DNA of 64,000 bases from Bacillota bacterium (lineage in GTDB: Bacteria; Bacillota; UBA4882; UBA10575), in contig DUQR01000039.1 in NCBI GenBank assembly GCA_012837715.1, forward strand, positions 81,923 through 145,922, in the 5' to 3' direction. How positions within the stretch are numbered: position 1 is the first letter of the stretch; each line of letters begins with the position of its first letter. The translations under genes and the position numbers were made by a program. Under the pieces are notes generated by a model, which was not told the origin of the DNA, did no database searches, and was given only the letters and a program-made list of their open reading frames with translations. This document shows positions 7,210-14,168 of this stretch, one piece after another.

Positions 7210-8643
7210 TCAAAACATCCAGCCGAGACCGGCATACCAGTGCTGAGCGGGGGAAGCAAGATTACGGAGGCCGATTTTCAGGGTAAGGGGGGCCAGTTGG
7301 TACCGGGCATAAAGGTCCAGGACCGGCTGGTTGGGCTGCCAAAGATCGGCTTGGAGGCTAAAATTCCGGGTTTGGTAATTAAGGCCGAAACCCAACCAAT
7401 TGTGGAGGATACCCAGACGGTACTGCCATGGATTGCGGTCAACCCCGAATTGCAGGGAAAACCGGTTCTGGTCCCCCAGGTCCTCCCAGCCGAAAAGGAG
7501 AAATTGCTCCTTTTTCCAGTTGAGTTTTGCTTCGTAATCAACCCCCCATTCTTGGGGCGTGACCGATAAGGACAATTGGTTGGTCAGGGAGAGACTTTCA
7601 TAGGCTTTCAGAAAGTCATCGGCCAGATTCAGGACGCGCCCGGCTTTTTGCATGGAACTTTTAAAGAGGTCGGCGCTATCCTCGGTGGCAGCCTCCTCGA
7701 TTAATTGGTTGAGGCCGGTTGTAATCATCTGGACCGACGTCAGCATCTCCGCGGTGGCGGTCATCAGATCGGCTAAGTTAGGGTCACCTGTGGTCAGCTG
7801 GGCGGAAAGATGGGCCAAATTTTCAGCCGCTGGTTCCAGGGCGCTTAGAATATTGGCTACCGCGGTGGCGGTTCGCCCGTCCGCCCGGAGTTCCGTCAGG
7901 AAGCGGTTGAGTTCCTGTTGAAAAGGTTCAAAGGCGCCTACCAACTCATTTAACTGGGCAAGAAAGACAGGCAGATCCTCCGCTGCAGTTAGGATCGCGT
8001 TGATTCCGTCGTAGTTCAGAGTGGTCAACCGGGTGGTGATCACCTTTAAAGCAGCCAGAAGGTCGCTGGGGTCGCTCATGGCCAGTTTCCTACTGAAGGC
8101 GGCCAAATTTCCGGCGATTGTTTCCAGGTCGGTTGTGGTTTGCCTTAACCGGTCGAGGAGGGCTTGGTCGGAAAGAAGTTGGTCTAAGGAGATGGTGATC
8201 CGTTTTAAAGTGGTCATTACTTCCCCGGTCTCCCGAAAAAGGTCTTCCGGAGAAAAGGGTTCTTTTCCTTGTAGTCTGGTTCCCGGTGGTATCCGATCGG
8301 GGCCGGGACCGGGGATGATCTCGATTATCTTTTCGCCGAGGAGACCGGCGGTATTAATGGTGACCAAGGCGCCTGTTTTTAAGATAACCTCCGGGGCCAA
8401 TTTAAGGACAACTAAAACCTGGCCTTCCGGGGTGAGGGTAACCCGACTGACGCGGCCAATATCGACGCCGGCCATTTGCACCGGCGCCCCCGGCCGTAAG
8501 CCACCCACATGGATAAAGATTACTTCCAACTGATAATTCCGGTCTAGAAATTGATGACCGTTAAGCCAGAGTAAACCGGAGATTAAGATCACTAAACTGA
8601 TGAGGGTAAAGAGGCCGACTTTTGTTTCGAAACGTGAAATCAA
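7210..8643 (-). CDS. mlaD: MCE-domain lipid transport protein MlaD with C-terminal beta-barrel
   Basis: The 477-residue protein starts at a TTG behind GGAGGATGGTGAG. In order it shows an N-terminal membrane helix (about 9-28), an MCE domain (about 35-112, with the signature GGLRPGAPVQMAGVDIGRV), and a long helical, coiled-coil-prone stretch (about 130-350). The last 110 or so residues are alternating, aromatic-rich beta-strands ending in WYAGLGWMF, the terminal Phe typical of outer-membrane barrels. MCE proteins carry phospholipids between membranes. MlaD proteins with a C-terminal barrel are known from diderm Bacillota such as Veillonella, where they are proposed to span the periplasm. The barrel here is inferred from strand pattern and C-terminus only. 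It is the last gene of mlaEFD. Confidence 0.85.
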   Translation of the reverse strand: MISRFETKVGLFTLISLVILISGLLWLNGHQFLDRNYQLEVIFIHVGGLRPGAPVQMAGVDIGRVSRVTLTPEGQVLVVLKLAPEVILKTGALVTINTAGLLGEKIIEIIPGPGPDRIPPGTRLQGKEPFSPEDLFRETGEVMTTLKRITISLDQLLSDQALLDRLRQTTTDLETIAGNLAAFSRKLAMSDPSDLLAALKVITTRLTTLNYDGINAILTAAEDLPVFLAQLNELVGAFEPFQQELNRFLTELRADGRTATAVANILSALEPAAENLAHLSAQLTTGDPNLADLMTATAEMLTSVQMITTGLNQLIEEAATEDSADLFKSSMQKAGRVLNLADDFLKAYESLSLTNQLSLSVTPQEWGVDYEAKLNWKKEQFLLFGWEDLGDQNRFSLQFGVDRNPWQYRLGILHNWLGFGLNYQTRNFSLQADLWQPNQPVLDLYARYQLAPLTLKIGLRNLASPAQHWYAGLGWMF

Positions 8644-8649
8644 AGGCGC

Positions 8650-9405
8650 TCACCATCCTCCGTTTATTCTGATAGGGCCGGCCAAACAGCCCGTTATGAA
8701 CTGGCGGAGGAGGGGACCGGCTTCTTCCAGAATCTTTTGGGCGGATCCACTTTCCCGGATTTTCCCTTGGTAAAGGAAGCCGATTTCATCGGCCACCCGT
8801 AACGCCGTGGTGAGGTCATGGGTCACCAGGAGGGAAGTGACGTTTAGTCGGCGGTGGACCCGGAGAATCAGATCATGGATCAGTTCGGCCATGATTGGAT
8901 CCAGTCCGGTGGTGGGTTCATCGTAGAGGATAATCTCCGGATCCAGGGCTAAGGTGCGGGCGATGGCTACCCGTTTCCGCATCCCGCCCGACAACTGACC
9001 CGGGGTTTTAGTAAGCAAGTCTGGATCATCCCCCAGCCCCACATGGTCCAGCTCTTGCTGGACGCGGTTTTTAATTTCCTGTTCCGTAAAGACTCCTTTT
9101 TTACGTAGACCTAACGCAATGTTTTCGTAAACGGTAAGAAAATCGAAGAGGGCCGAAGATTGAAAGATCATTCCCCGGGTGGGCCCACCCGGGTTTTTTT
9201 TCCGCCCGTCCAAGGGGACGCCGTTAATCAGGATCCGTCCAGCCGTGGGCTGGATTAACCCCATTACTAAACGGAGGACGGTGCTTTTTCCGCAACCGCT
9301 GGGTCCAAGGAGGACATAAGTCCGCCCGGCCGGGACGGTAAAGGATAATGCAGAGAGGATTGCCCGTCCCGCCAGGGTGTAACCGACATTTTCCAGTTGA
9401 ATCAT
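8650..9405 (-). CDS. mlaF: ABC transporter ATP-binding protein MlaF
   Basis: A 251-residue ABC ATPase of the MlaF/Ttg2A type. It has Walker A (LGPSGCGKSTVLRLVMGL), the signature LSGGMRKRVAIARTLAL, Walker B (IILYDEPTTGLDP) and the switch His in LLVTHDLTTAL. The GGMRKR form of the signature is typical of MCE-system ATPases. It energises lipid transfer with MlaE and MlaD. The start ATG follows AAAGGAG. It lies 22 bp after mlaE and 6 bp before mlaD, so the three genes form one operon. Confidence 0.94.
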   Translation of the reverse strand: MIQLENVGYTLAGRAILSALSFTVPAGRTYVLLGPSGCGKSTVLRLVMGLIQPTAGRILINGVPLDGRKKNPGGPTRGMIFQSSALFDFLTVYENIALGLRKKGVFTEQEIKNRVQQELDHVGLGDDPDLLTKTPGQLSGGMRKRVAIARTLALDPEIILYDEPTTGLDPIMAELIHDLILRVHRRLNVTSLLVTHDLTTALRVADEIGFLYQGKIRESGSAQKILEEAGPLLRQFITGCLAGPIRINGGW

Positions 9406-9427
9406 GGCCGACTCCTTTAATCAAGCC

Positions 9428-10210
9428 CTAATAGAAAAGGACAGTGAGGAGAAGATTAAAAATAAACAAGGCGATGATTGCCGAAACCACGGCTTGCGTG
9501 GCAGCTGTGCCAACACCGGTGGCGCCGTCTTTGGTCTGGAGGCCGTAGTAAACACCAATACCGGCGACCAACAGACCGAAGAAAAGACCTTTGGCCAACC
9601 CGCCCAGGAAATCCCAAGGCTGAATATGGGTTAAGATGGAATCAACGAAGGTCTGCACGGTAACGTGTTTGAAGTAAACGGCAAGACCCATCCCGCCCAA
9701 TAAACCGGTTAGGTTAGCGATGATGATCAAGAAGGGCAACATTAAAGAGACACCCAGGATCTTAGGGGCAATCAAATAAGCCTGGGGATCTATATCTAAA
9801 GATTTAAGGGCATCGATCTGTTCCGAGACGGCCATCGCTCCGATCTCGGCGGCAATTGCTGAGCTGGCTCGGCCGGCAACGATGATTCCGGTCAAAACCG
9901 GCGCCAGTTCCCGGGAAAAAGCGATTGTCAACAAGTGTCCCATTTGGCCGACCAGGCCAAAATCCACAAAGGAGCTGCTCAAATGGAGAGAGATGACCAT
10001 TCCGGCGAAGGCGTTAATAATGATGACAATCGGTAAGGAGTTAACACCTAAGCGCTCCATCGCCAAAAGGGTTTGCGCCCAGTCCAGCTTACCACGGAAG
10101 ATTGCAGCCAAACTTGCCCCGTAATACAAAGTGATCTCGCCGAGGGCGGAAAGAAAAGCGGTCACTTTCTCCCCTATTTTTGTAATCTGTTCTACCATTT
10201 TTATCCCCAT
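9428..10210 (-). CDS. mlaE: ABC transporter permease MlaE
   Basis: A 260-residue (or 256 from the better-placed ATG at 10198, behind GGGGAT) integral membrane protein of the MlaE/YrbE family. It shows the family's conserved features: an amphipathic N-terminus, the FAGMVISLHLSSSF segment, TGIIVAGRASSAIAAEIGAM with the Glu of the permease-ATPase interface, and VSEQIDALKSLDIDP. MlaE dimers form the inner-membrane part of phospholipid transporters that feed MCE proteins. It is the first gene of the mlaEFD operon. No MlaA, MlaB or MlaC is encoded nearby, consistent with the reduced Mla systems of diderm Bacillota. Confidence 0.94.
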   Translation of the reverse strand: MGIKMVEQITKIGEKVTAFLSALGEITLYYGASLAAIFRGKLDWAQTLLAMERLGVNSLPIVIIINAFAGMVISLHLSSSFVDFGLVGQMGHLLTIAFSRELAPVLTGIIVAGRASSAIAAEIGAMAVSEQIDALKSLDIDPQAYLIAPKILGVSLMLPFLIIIANLTGLLGGMGLAVYFKHVTVQTFVDSILTHIQPWDFLGGLAKGLFFGLLVAGIGVYYGLQTKDGATGVGTAATQAVVSAIIALFIFNLLLTVLFY

Positions 10211-10228
10211 TAATGTTATGGTCTTAAT

Positions 10229-10320
10229 CTAGTCAGTTGCAAACGCTGTACGCTGGCTTCCGCCTGTACCGAAGGGCTTAAAAAGTGGAAGCCAAACTAG
10301 ACCCAGCAAATTAGGCAACT
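10229..10320 (-). promoter_or_regulatory. Structured region ahead of mlaE
   Basis: Three sets of complementary arms occur here: AGTTGC/GCAACT (10235/10315), GGCTTCC/GGAAGCC (10255/10287) and CTAGT/ACTAG (10229/10296). The first and third sets interleave, as in a pseudoknot. A fourth arm pair (GCTGG/CCAGC) competes with the central stem. On the reverse strand this would be the 5' leader of mlaE. I know no matching RNA family. Confidence 0.35.
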
Positions 10321-10366
10321 CCTTAAATATATATGGATGGGGGGATAAGCCTATGAATAAAAAGGT

Positions 10367-10393
10367 AAAAAAAAGGCCTCCATGGCGGGAGGC
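10367..10393 (-). terminator. Terminator of the 27-residue gene
   Basis: On the reverse strand, GCCTCC-CGCCAT-GGAGGC is followed by a short C and eight T residues. It starts 11 bp after the TAA of the small gene. Confidence 0.85.
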
Positions 10394-10403
10394 GCTCCGA
10401 GGA

Positions 10404-10487
10404 TTAAGACCGTTGTTTGATGATAATCACCGTTTTTCCCTTCTTTTTAAGAAACGGGTTAAAAAGCGCGGCTAAAAGGCGGCACAT
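10404..10487 (-). CDS. Unannotated 27-residue basic small protein
   Basis: This gene is too short for the ORF track. An ATG at 10487 sits 7 nt behind a strong AGGAGGGTG site, and the frame ends in TAA at 10404. A perfect terminator follows. The product opens MCRLLAALFNPFLKKKGKTV and continues with a short Ile-rich, basic tail. It has one Cys, a hydrophobic first half and a Lys/Arg-rich second half, so it might lie on a membrane. A TATAAT-like box lies upstream on the reverse strand (near 10545), without a good -35. I recognise no family. Gene architecture rather than similarity supports it. Confidence 0.6.
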   Translation of the reverse strand: MCRLLAALFNPFLKKKGKTVIIIKQRS

Positions 10488-10613
10488 AAAACACCCTCCT
10501 TTTGGGAAAAATCTTTGCTAGCTCTTTACAAGTTATGCCCTTCATTATATGATAAACTTGAAAGTCTGGTACATAGTCCGGGGTAGGAATATGGAAAAAT
10601 GGGGGTTGGGAAA

Positions 10614-10994
10614 ATGGTGCCGTTCGAATTGAAGTATACTGCGGAACACGAATGGGTTAAGGTCGAAGGTGAACGGGTGACGGTAGGGATTACGGAATAT
10701 GCCCAGAAAGAACTGGGCGATGTCGTTTATGTGGAACTACCGGCGGTGGGCGAAAAAGTCAAAGCTAAAGCCGGGATGGGTAGTATTGAATCAGTGAAGG
10801 CGGTTTCCGATGTGTATGCTCCGTTGACCGGTGAGATTGTAGAAGTCAATGATGAATTGCAGTTTAGCCCCGAACTGGTAAACCAGGATCCCTACGGAAA
10901 AGGTTGGATTGCCGTGATTGAAGTCGCCGATACCGAAGAACTTAAAAATCTACTGAGCGCAGAAGCGTACCAGAAATTAATCGGTGGAAATTGA
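10614..10994 (+). CDS. gcvH: Glycine cleavage system H protein
   Basis: The product opens with the typical H-protein start (VPFELKYTAEHEWVKVEG). It carries the lipoylation site Lys in GSIESVKAVSDVYAP and the conserved GEIVEVND. H protein shuttles the aminomethyl group on a lipoyl arm and serves as lipoyl relay in Gram-positive lipoate assembly. Starts at 10599 (131 residues) and 10614 (126 residues) are both possible with weak ribosome sites; I prefer 10614 on family length. No P, T or L proteins are in the window. The stop overlaps the start of the lipM-like gene, which suggests a role in octanoyl/lipoyl attachment. Confidence 0.95.
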   Translation: MVPFELKYTAEHEWVKVEGERVTVGITEYAQKELGDVVYVELPAVGEKVKAKAGMGSIESVKAVSDVYAPLTGEIVEVNDELQFSPELVNQDPYGKGWIAVIEVADTEELKNLLSAEAYQKLIGGN

Positions 10995-11857
10995 TCGGGC
11001 GCCTACTCCCTTGGTCGACCGGGACAGCCGCGTGGAATATGGCCCTTGATGAAGCCTTGCTACGTAGCTATGAACAGGGGAAAGCCCCGCTTACCCTCCG
11101 TTTTTACGGATGGACTCCCCCGGCGCTTTCCTTGGGCTGTTTTCAACAGCCTTTGACCGCGGAACAGCAAGCGTGGTGCCGCCAAGCAGGTGTGGATTGG
11201 GTGAAGCGACCGACCGGCGGCCGCGCTGTTTTTCATGATGACGAGTTAACCTATGCCTTGGTCGCCGGTGCGCGGGACGGCTTTGCCGGACCGGTTCTTG
11301 CCGACTACCAAAAGATCGCTTTGGGGTTGAAGCGTGGTTTTGCCCTGCTGGGGTTGGCGGTTGAACTGGCCTCGGGGCCCCGGCAAACCGAAGGTTACCC
11401 GTCCCAGCTTTGTTTTGCGGCTTCGTCCTGGTATGAGATTACTTACCAAGGGCGAAAACTGGTCGGTAGTGCGCAGCTTCGTCAGGACAAAGCCCTGCTT
11501 CAACACGGTTCTATTCTCCTTACCTTTAATCCCCTGTTTTGGGTGGAAGGAGGGGAGAAAGCCCCGACCACGGGAAGCAAAAACACCATCACCAAGCAGG
11601 TAATTGGACTGGAAGAAGCTTTAGGCTACCGTCCGCCACGGTCGGCTATCCTCTCCGCATTACAGCAAGGATTAGGCGAAGTTTTAGGGATCCGGTGGCA
11701 AGCAGGAAGCCTTAGCGCGGAGGAGCTTAGTGTGGCCACACAACTGATGGAAGAGAAGTATACCAAGGCCGACTGGAACAACCGGCGGGGGCGGAAAAGC
11801 CTGACCGGGGGCGAAGGGCGCCGACAGAGGAGGCGAGCGCATGAAAGAACCCCTTAA
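10991..11857 (+). CDS. lipM: Octanoyl-[GcvH]:protein / octanoyltransferase, LipM-LplA family
   Basis: A 288-residue biotin/lipoate ligase-fold protein. It has [17 protein letters not shown] (the substrate-loop motif), a candidate catalytic Cys141 in [12 protein letters not shown] and a Lys156 in [12 protein letters not shown], followed by LLQHGSILL. The Cys at this place is the mark of LipM-type octanoyltransferases, which move octanoate from acyl-carrier protein to GcvH; LplA ligases lack it. It starts at a TTG that overlaps the gcvH stop (ATTGA), so the two are translationally coupled, and its presumed acceptor is the adjacent gene. The C-terminus (about 40 residues) is very basic and low in complexity. 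A plain lipoate ligase remains possible. Confidence 0.85.
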   Translation: MIGRLLPWSTGTAAWNMALDEALLRSYEQGKAPLTLRFYGWTPPALSLGCFQQPLTAEQQAWCRQAGVDWVKRPTGGRAVFHDDELTYALVAGARDGFAGPVLADYQKIALGLKRGFALLGLAVELASGPRQTEGYPSQLCFAASSWYEITYQGRKLVGSAQLRQDKALLQHGSILLTFNPLFWVEGGEKAPTTGSKNTITKQVIGLEEALGYRPPRSAILSALQQGLGEVLGIRWQAGSLSAEELSVATQLMEEKYTKADWNNRRGRKSLTGGEGRRQRRRAHERTP

Positions 11858-12035
11858 ACTTTCCATTGGTGATCAGGTTCAATTGCGGAAACCCCACCCC
11901 TGTGGTGGAACAGAATGGGAAGTCTTGCGGGTGGGAATGGATTTTCGGCTGAAGTGTCTGACTTGCGGACGGTTAGTTTTGGTTCCCCGTGTTAAACTGG
12001 AGAAAGGGATTAAAAAGATTATTTCCTCACCATAA
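11841..12035 (+). CDS. DUF951 family small zinc-ribbon-like protein
   Basis: The 64-residue product ([20 protein letters not shown]…[14 protein letters not shown]) matches the DUF951 family of Bacillota (YyzM type). It has the conserved HPCGG and CLTCGR pair, probably one metal-binding site with three Cys. The ATG at 11841 follows GAGGCGAG and overlaps the end of lipM by 17 bp. In Bacillota this family usually sits just ahead of rpsF, as here. Its function is unknown. Confidence 0.85.
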   Translation: MKEPLKLSIGDQVQLRKPHPCGGTEWEVLRVGMDFRLKCLTCGRLVLVPRVKLEKGIKKIISSP

Positions 12036-12112
12036 GGTAACAACGGGATTTGCTGGTATGATTCTTATTCCTTTTAATGGGCGCATCACAAAAAGCTTGT
12101 TCGGTCTAAACC

Positions 12113-12141
12113 TTGTTAATTTAAATATTAAATGGTATAAT
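12113..12141 (+). promoter_or_regulatory. Promoter of the rpsF operon
   Basis: TTGTTA, 17 bp, TATAAT. Both boxes are close to the sigma-A consensus. The start would be about 60 nt ahead of the rpsF ATG. Confidence 0.75.
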
Positions 12142-12155
12142 TAAATCCGTGTACT

Positions 12156-12194
12156 TCCCTGCCTCGTTGTCGCGAGGCCGTAAGTCCAGAGGGA
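12156..12194 (+). promoter_or_regulatory. S6:S18 autoregulatory leader motif
   Basis: The rpsF leader folds as outer helix TCCCT/AGGGA and inner helix GCCTCG/CGAGGC, with an 11-nt bulge on the 3' side starting next to CCG (12178-12180). This is the layout described for the ribosomal S6:S18 leader motif, in which the complex binds a CCG-containing bulge and represses its own operon. Both rpsF and rpsR lie downstream. The fold was made by eye. Confidence 0.6.
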
Positions 12195-12209
12195 GGAGGT
12201 GTCTACCGC

Positions 12210-12494
12210 ATGAAATATGAAAGCGTCATCGTTTTTTCTCCTCAATTAGATGAGGAAGCTTTGGAAAACGCCATTAACCGTGTGCAAGAAGTGCTGACCA
12301 ACGGTGGAGGCGAAGTGACCAAGGTTGACCGGTGGGGCAAACGTCGACTGGCTTATGAGATCAAAGACTTAACCGAAGGCTATTATTTGTTGGTCGAGAC
12401 GGAAGCCCCCAGTTCGGCCGTACAAGAACTGGACCGGGTGCTTAGGATCTCCGATGATGTTCTTCGTCATTTGATTATCCGCGCCAACACCTGA
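12210..12494 (+). CDS. rpsF: 30S ribosomal protein S6
   Basis: A 94-residue protein with the standard S6 pattern: [18 protein letters not shown], then [24 protein letters not shown] and a C-terminal [14 protein letters not shown]. It binds S18 and helps form the 30S platform. The ATG follows GGGAGGAGGTG. It is the first gene of rpsF-ssb-rpsR. Confidence 0.98.
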   Translation: MKYESVIVFSPQLDEEALENAINRVQEVLTNGGGEVTKVDRWGKRRLAYEIKDLTEGYYLLVETEAPSSAVQELDRVLRISDDVLRHLIIRANT

Positions 12495-12531
12495 TCAACC
12501 GGACCATAAAGGTGAAGGTGGTGTGTTTTTA

Positions 12532-12954
12532 ATGAATCATGTCATTATAATTGGCAGATTAACTAGAGATCCGGAATTAAGGTATACCCCCAATGGGATC
12601 GCGGTCGCCAATTTTACGGTGGCGGTTGACCGTCCCTATACTAATCAGGCCGGCGAGCGGGAGACGGATTTTATTCCCGTTGTCGTTTGGCAAAAACTGG
12701 CAGAAACTTGCGCCAATCACTTGCATAAAGGAAGGCTGGTGGCGGTGGACGGCCGGTTACAAATCCGGAGTTATGAAACACAAGATGGTCAAAGACGAAG
12801 AGTAGCGGAAGTAGTAGCCGCCAATGTCCAATTTTTGGACCGGGCCAATGAAGCCCGGCGGAACGTCTCGGTTAATGAAGGCGGGGGTGAAACTTCCCAG
12901 GATCAAGCGGCCGATGATTTCGGCGAGATTAATTTGGATGATTTACCCTTTTAG
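12532..12954 (+). CDS. ssb: Single-stranded DNA-binding protein
   Basis: Starting at the ATG at 12532 (behind GGTGAAGGTGGTG), the 140-residue protein has the OB-fold SSB core ([60 protein letters not shown]). A short acidic tail ending [13 protein letters not shown] is the conserved hook for partner proteins. It coats single-stranded DNA in replication and repair. Its place between rpsF and rpsR is conserved across Bacillota. Confidence 0.97.
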   Translation: MNHVIIIGRLTRDPELRYTPNGIAVANFTVAVDRPYTNQAGERETDFIPVVVWQKLAETCANHLHKGRLVAVDGRLQIRSYETQDGQRRRVAEVVAANVQFLDRANEARRNVSVNEGGGETSQDQAADDFGEINLDDLPF

Positions 12955-12986
12955 TTCAGAACGAAGGCCGGATGGAGGTGAAAGCT

Positions 12987-13214
12987 TTGGTACGCGAAAG
13001 AGGTAAGAAAAAAAGACGCGTCTGTTCATTCTGTGTTGATAAGATCGAACACGTTGACTATAAAGAGGTTGGTAAGCTACGGAAGTATCTTTCCGAACGG
13101 GGTAAGATCCTTCCCCGGCGGATCTCCGGCAACTGTGCCCATCACCAACGGCAGTTAACCGTGGCGATTAAACGGGCCAGGCAATTAGCGATGTTACCCT
13201 ATTCCAGCGATTAA
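12987..13214 (+). CDS. rpsR: 30S ribosomal protein S18
   Basis: The ATG given in the track (12972) overlaps the ribosome binding site (ATGGAGGTG), so the start is more likely the TTG at 12987. The product (75 residues) has a basic N-terminus ([14 protein letters not shown]), [24 protein letters not shown], and a C-terminal [14 protein letters not shown], all diagnostic of S18. The CxxC (CSFC) with a following Cys/His suggests the metal-binding form. It pairs with S6. Confidence 0.97.
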   Translation: MVRERGKKKRRVCSFCVDKIEHVDYKEVGKLRKYLSERGKILPRRISGNCAHHQRQLTVAIKRARQLAMLPYSSD

Positions 13215-13238
13215 AAGGCAAACAAAGGGAACAAAAGG

Positions 13239-13266
13239 AGGAGGCGTAAAAGCCTCCTTTCTTTTT
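13239..13266 (+). terminator. Terminator after rpsR
   Basis: AGGAGGC-GTAAAA-GCCTCCT is followed by TTCTTTTT, 25 bp after the rpsR stop. Confidence 0.85.
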
Positions 13267-13333
13267 CCAAAAGAAGCCCGGAAGGAAAATCAGGTCTAGT
13301 GTGGAATAGAAGTGGTGACGAGGAGGGATGCGG

Positions 13334-13654
13334 ATGACCCGTCCCCATCAAGAAGTTGATATAGCCCGTAAACTGCGGACCATTGAGTGGCTCAAAAGTG
13401 AGTTGCTGGAAGGGGTTTCCCTCTTTTTCAAAGCGTTAATCAGTAGTAACGGCCAAGCGATCTCCAAAGCCTTGGCTGCTATTATTCTCACCTGTTATTT
13501 TTTAGGTCGCCGCTTAGGACTAGGTTTCCATCAGGTGGACGAGGAAATCGAGGATCAACTGCAGACACATTTAGCCGCCAATCATCAACTGGAGAAGTGG
13601 TATGGGGATATTTCCGCGTTTTTACATTATGTGGAGGGAAAAAAGCACCGTTAA
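13334..13654 (+). CDS. MazG-like family protein
   Basis: Start ATG at 13334, 7 nt after AGGAGGG. The 106-residue all-helical protein (EVDIARKLRTIEWLKSELLEGVSLFFKALI; AIILTCYFLGRRLGLGFHQVDEEIEDQL) matches the MazG-like family that sits between rpsR and rplI in many clostridia. MazG proteins hydrolyse nucleoside triphosphates using an acidic EExxD helix. Here only a partial acidic motif (VDEEIEDQ) can be seen, so catalysis is uncertain. It lies after the rpsR terminator, so it has its own or a read-through promoter. Confidence 0.75.
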   Translation: MTRPHQEVDIARKLRTIEWLKSELLEGVSLFFKALISSNGQAISKALAAIILTCYFLGRRLGLGFHQVDEEIEDQLQTHLAANHQLEKWYGDISAFLHYVEGKKHR

Positions 13655-13694
13655 GCGGGGCTTAGGTAACGTTTGGTAGGAGGTGGTGTTAGCG

Positions 13695-14144
13695 ATGAAA
13701 GTAATTCTTTTAAACGATGTGAAGTCTTTAGGAAAAAAAGGAGACTTAAAAGAGGTAAGCGATGGTTATGCCCGGAATTTTTTGTTTCCCAAGAAATTGG
13801 CGGTCGAAGCAACCCCCGGGAACCTAAAGAAATTGGAAGCAGAACGGGCCCATCAGGCACTAAGACAAGCGCGGGATGAAAGCAGCGCGCGGGAGCTGGC
13901 CAAGAAACTGGATGGTTTATCCCTGACCTTTGTCACCAAAGTTGGCGAAGGCGGTAAACTTTTCGGTTCGATTACCAGCAAAGATATTGTCGATCGGATT
14001 CAGCAGGAAACCAAGATTGAACTTGATAAAAAACAACTTAACCTGCCGGAAACAATTAAAACCATGGGTGAGCACGAGGTTACCGTGACCCTTTATCGTG
14101 GGGTTACGGCCACGGTGAAGATCCGGGTGACGGCGGAAGGCTAA
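13695..14144 (+). CDS. rplI: 50S ribosomal protein L9
   Basis: Start ATG at 13695 behind GGAGGTGGTG, not the upstream GTG of the track. The 149-residue protein has the L9 N-domain ([36 protein letters not shown]), a long connecting helix rich in charged residues and the C-domain ([42 protein letters not shown]). It binds 23S rRNA near the L1 stalk. lonC follows after 24 bp. Confidence 0.98.
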   Translation: MKVILLNDVKSLGKKGDLKEVSDGYARNFLFPKKLAVEATPGNLKKLEAERAHQALRQARDESSARELAKKLDGLSLTFVTKVGEGGKLFGSITSKDIVDRIQQETKIELDKKQLNLPETIKTMGEHEVTVTLYRGVTATVKIRVTAEG

Positions 14145-14168
14145 GGGATAAGGTCTAGGGAGGAATTA

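Noticed and set aside
10353-10475. Forward 40-residue ORF (MNKKVKKRPPWREALRGL…) opposite the small gene
   Set aside because: It has a G-rich site upstream, but its start codon lies ahead of the terminator hairpin and the frame runs through it. The reverse gene has the better ribosome site and a matching terminator. It cannot be fully excluded.
12040-12095. Possible further copy of the dispersed repeat near CACAAAAAGCTTG
   Set aside because: Only one arm is similar and the GTAACC block is missing, so it was not listed as a copy.
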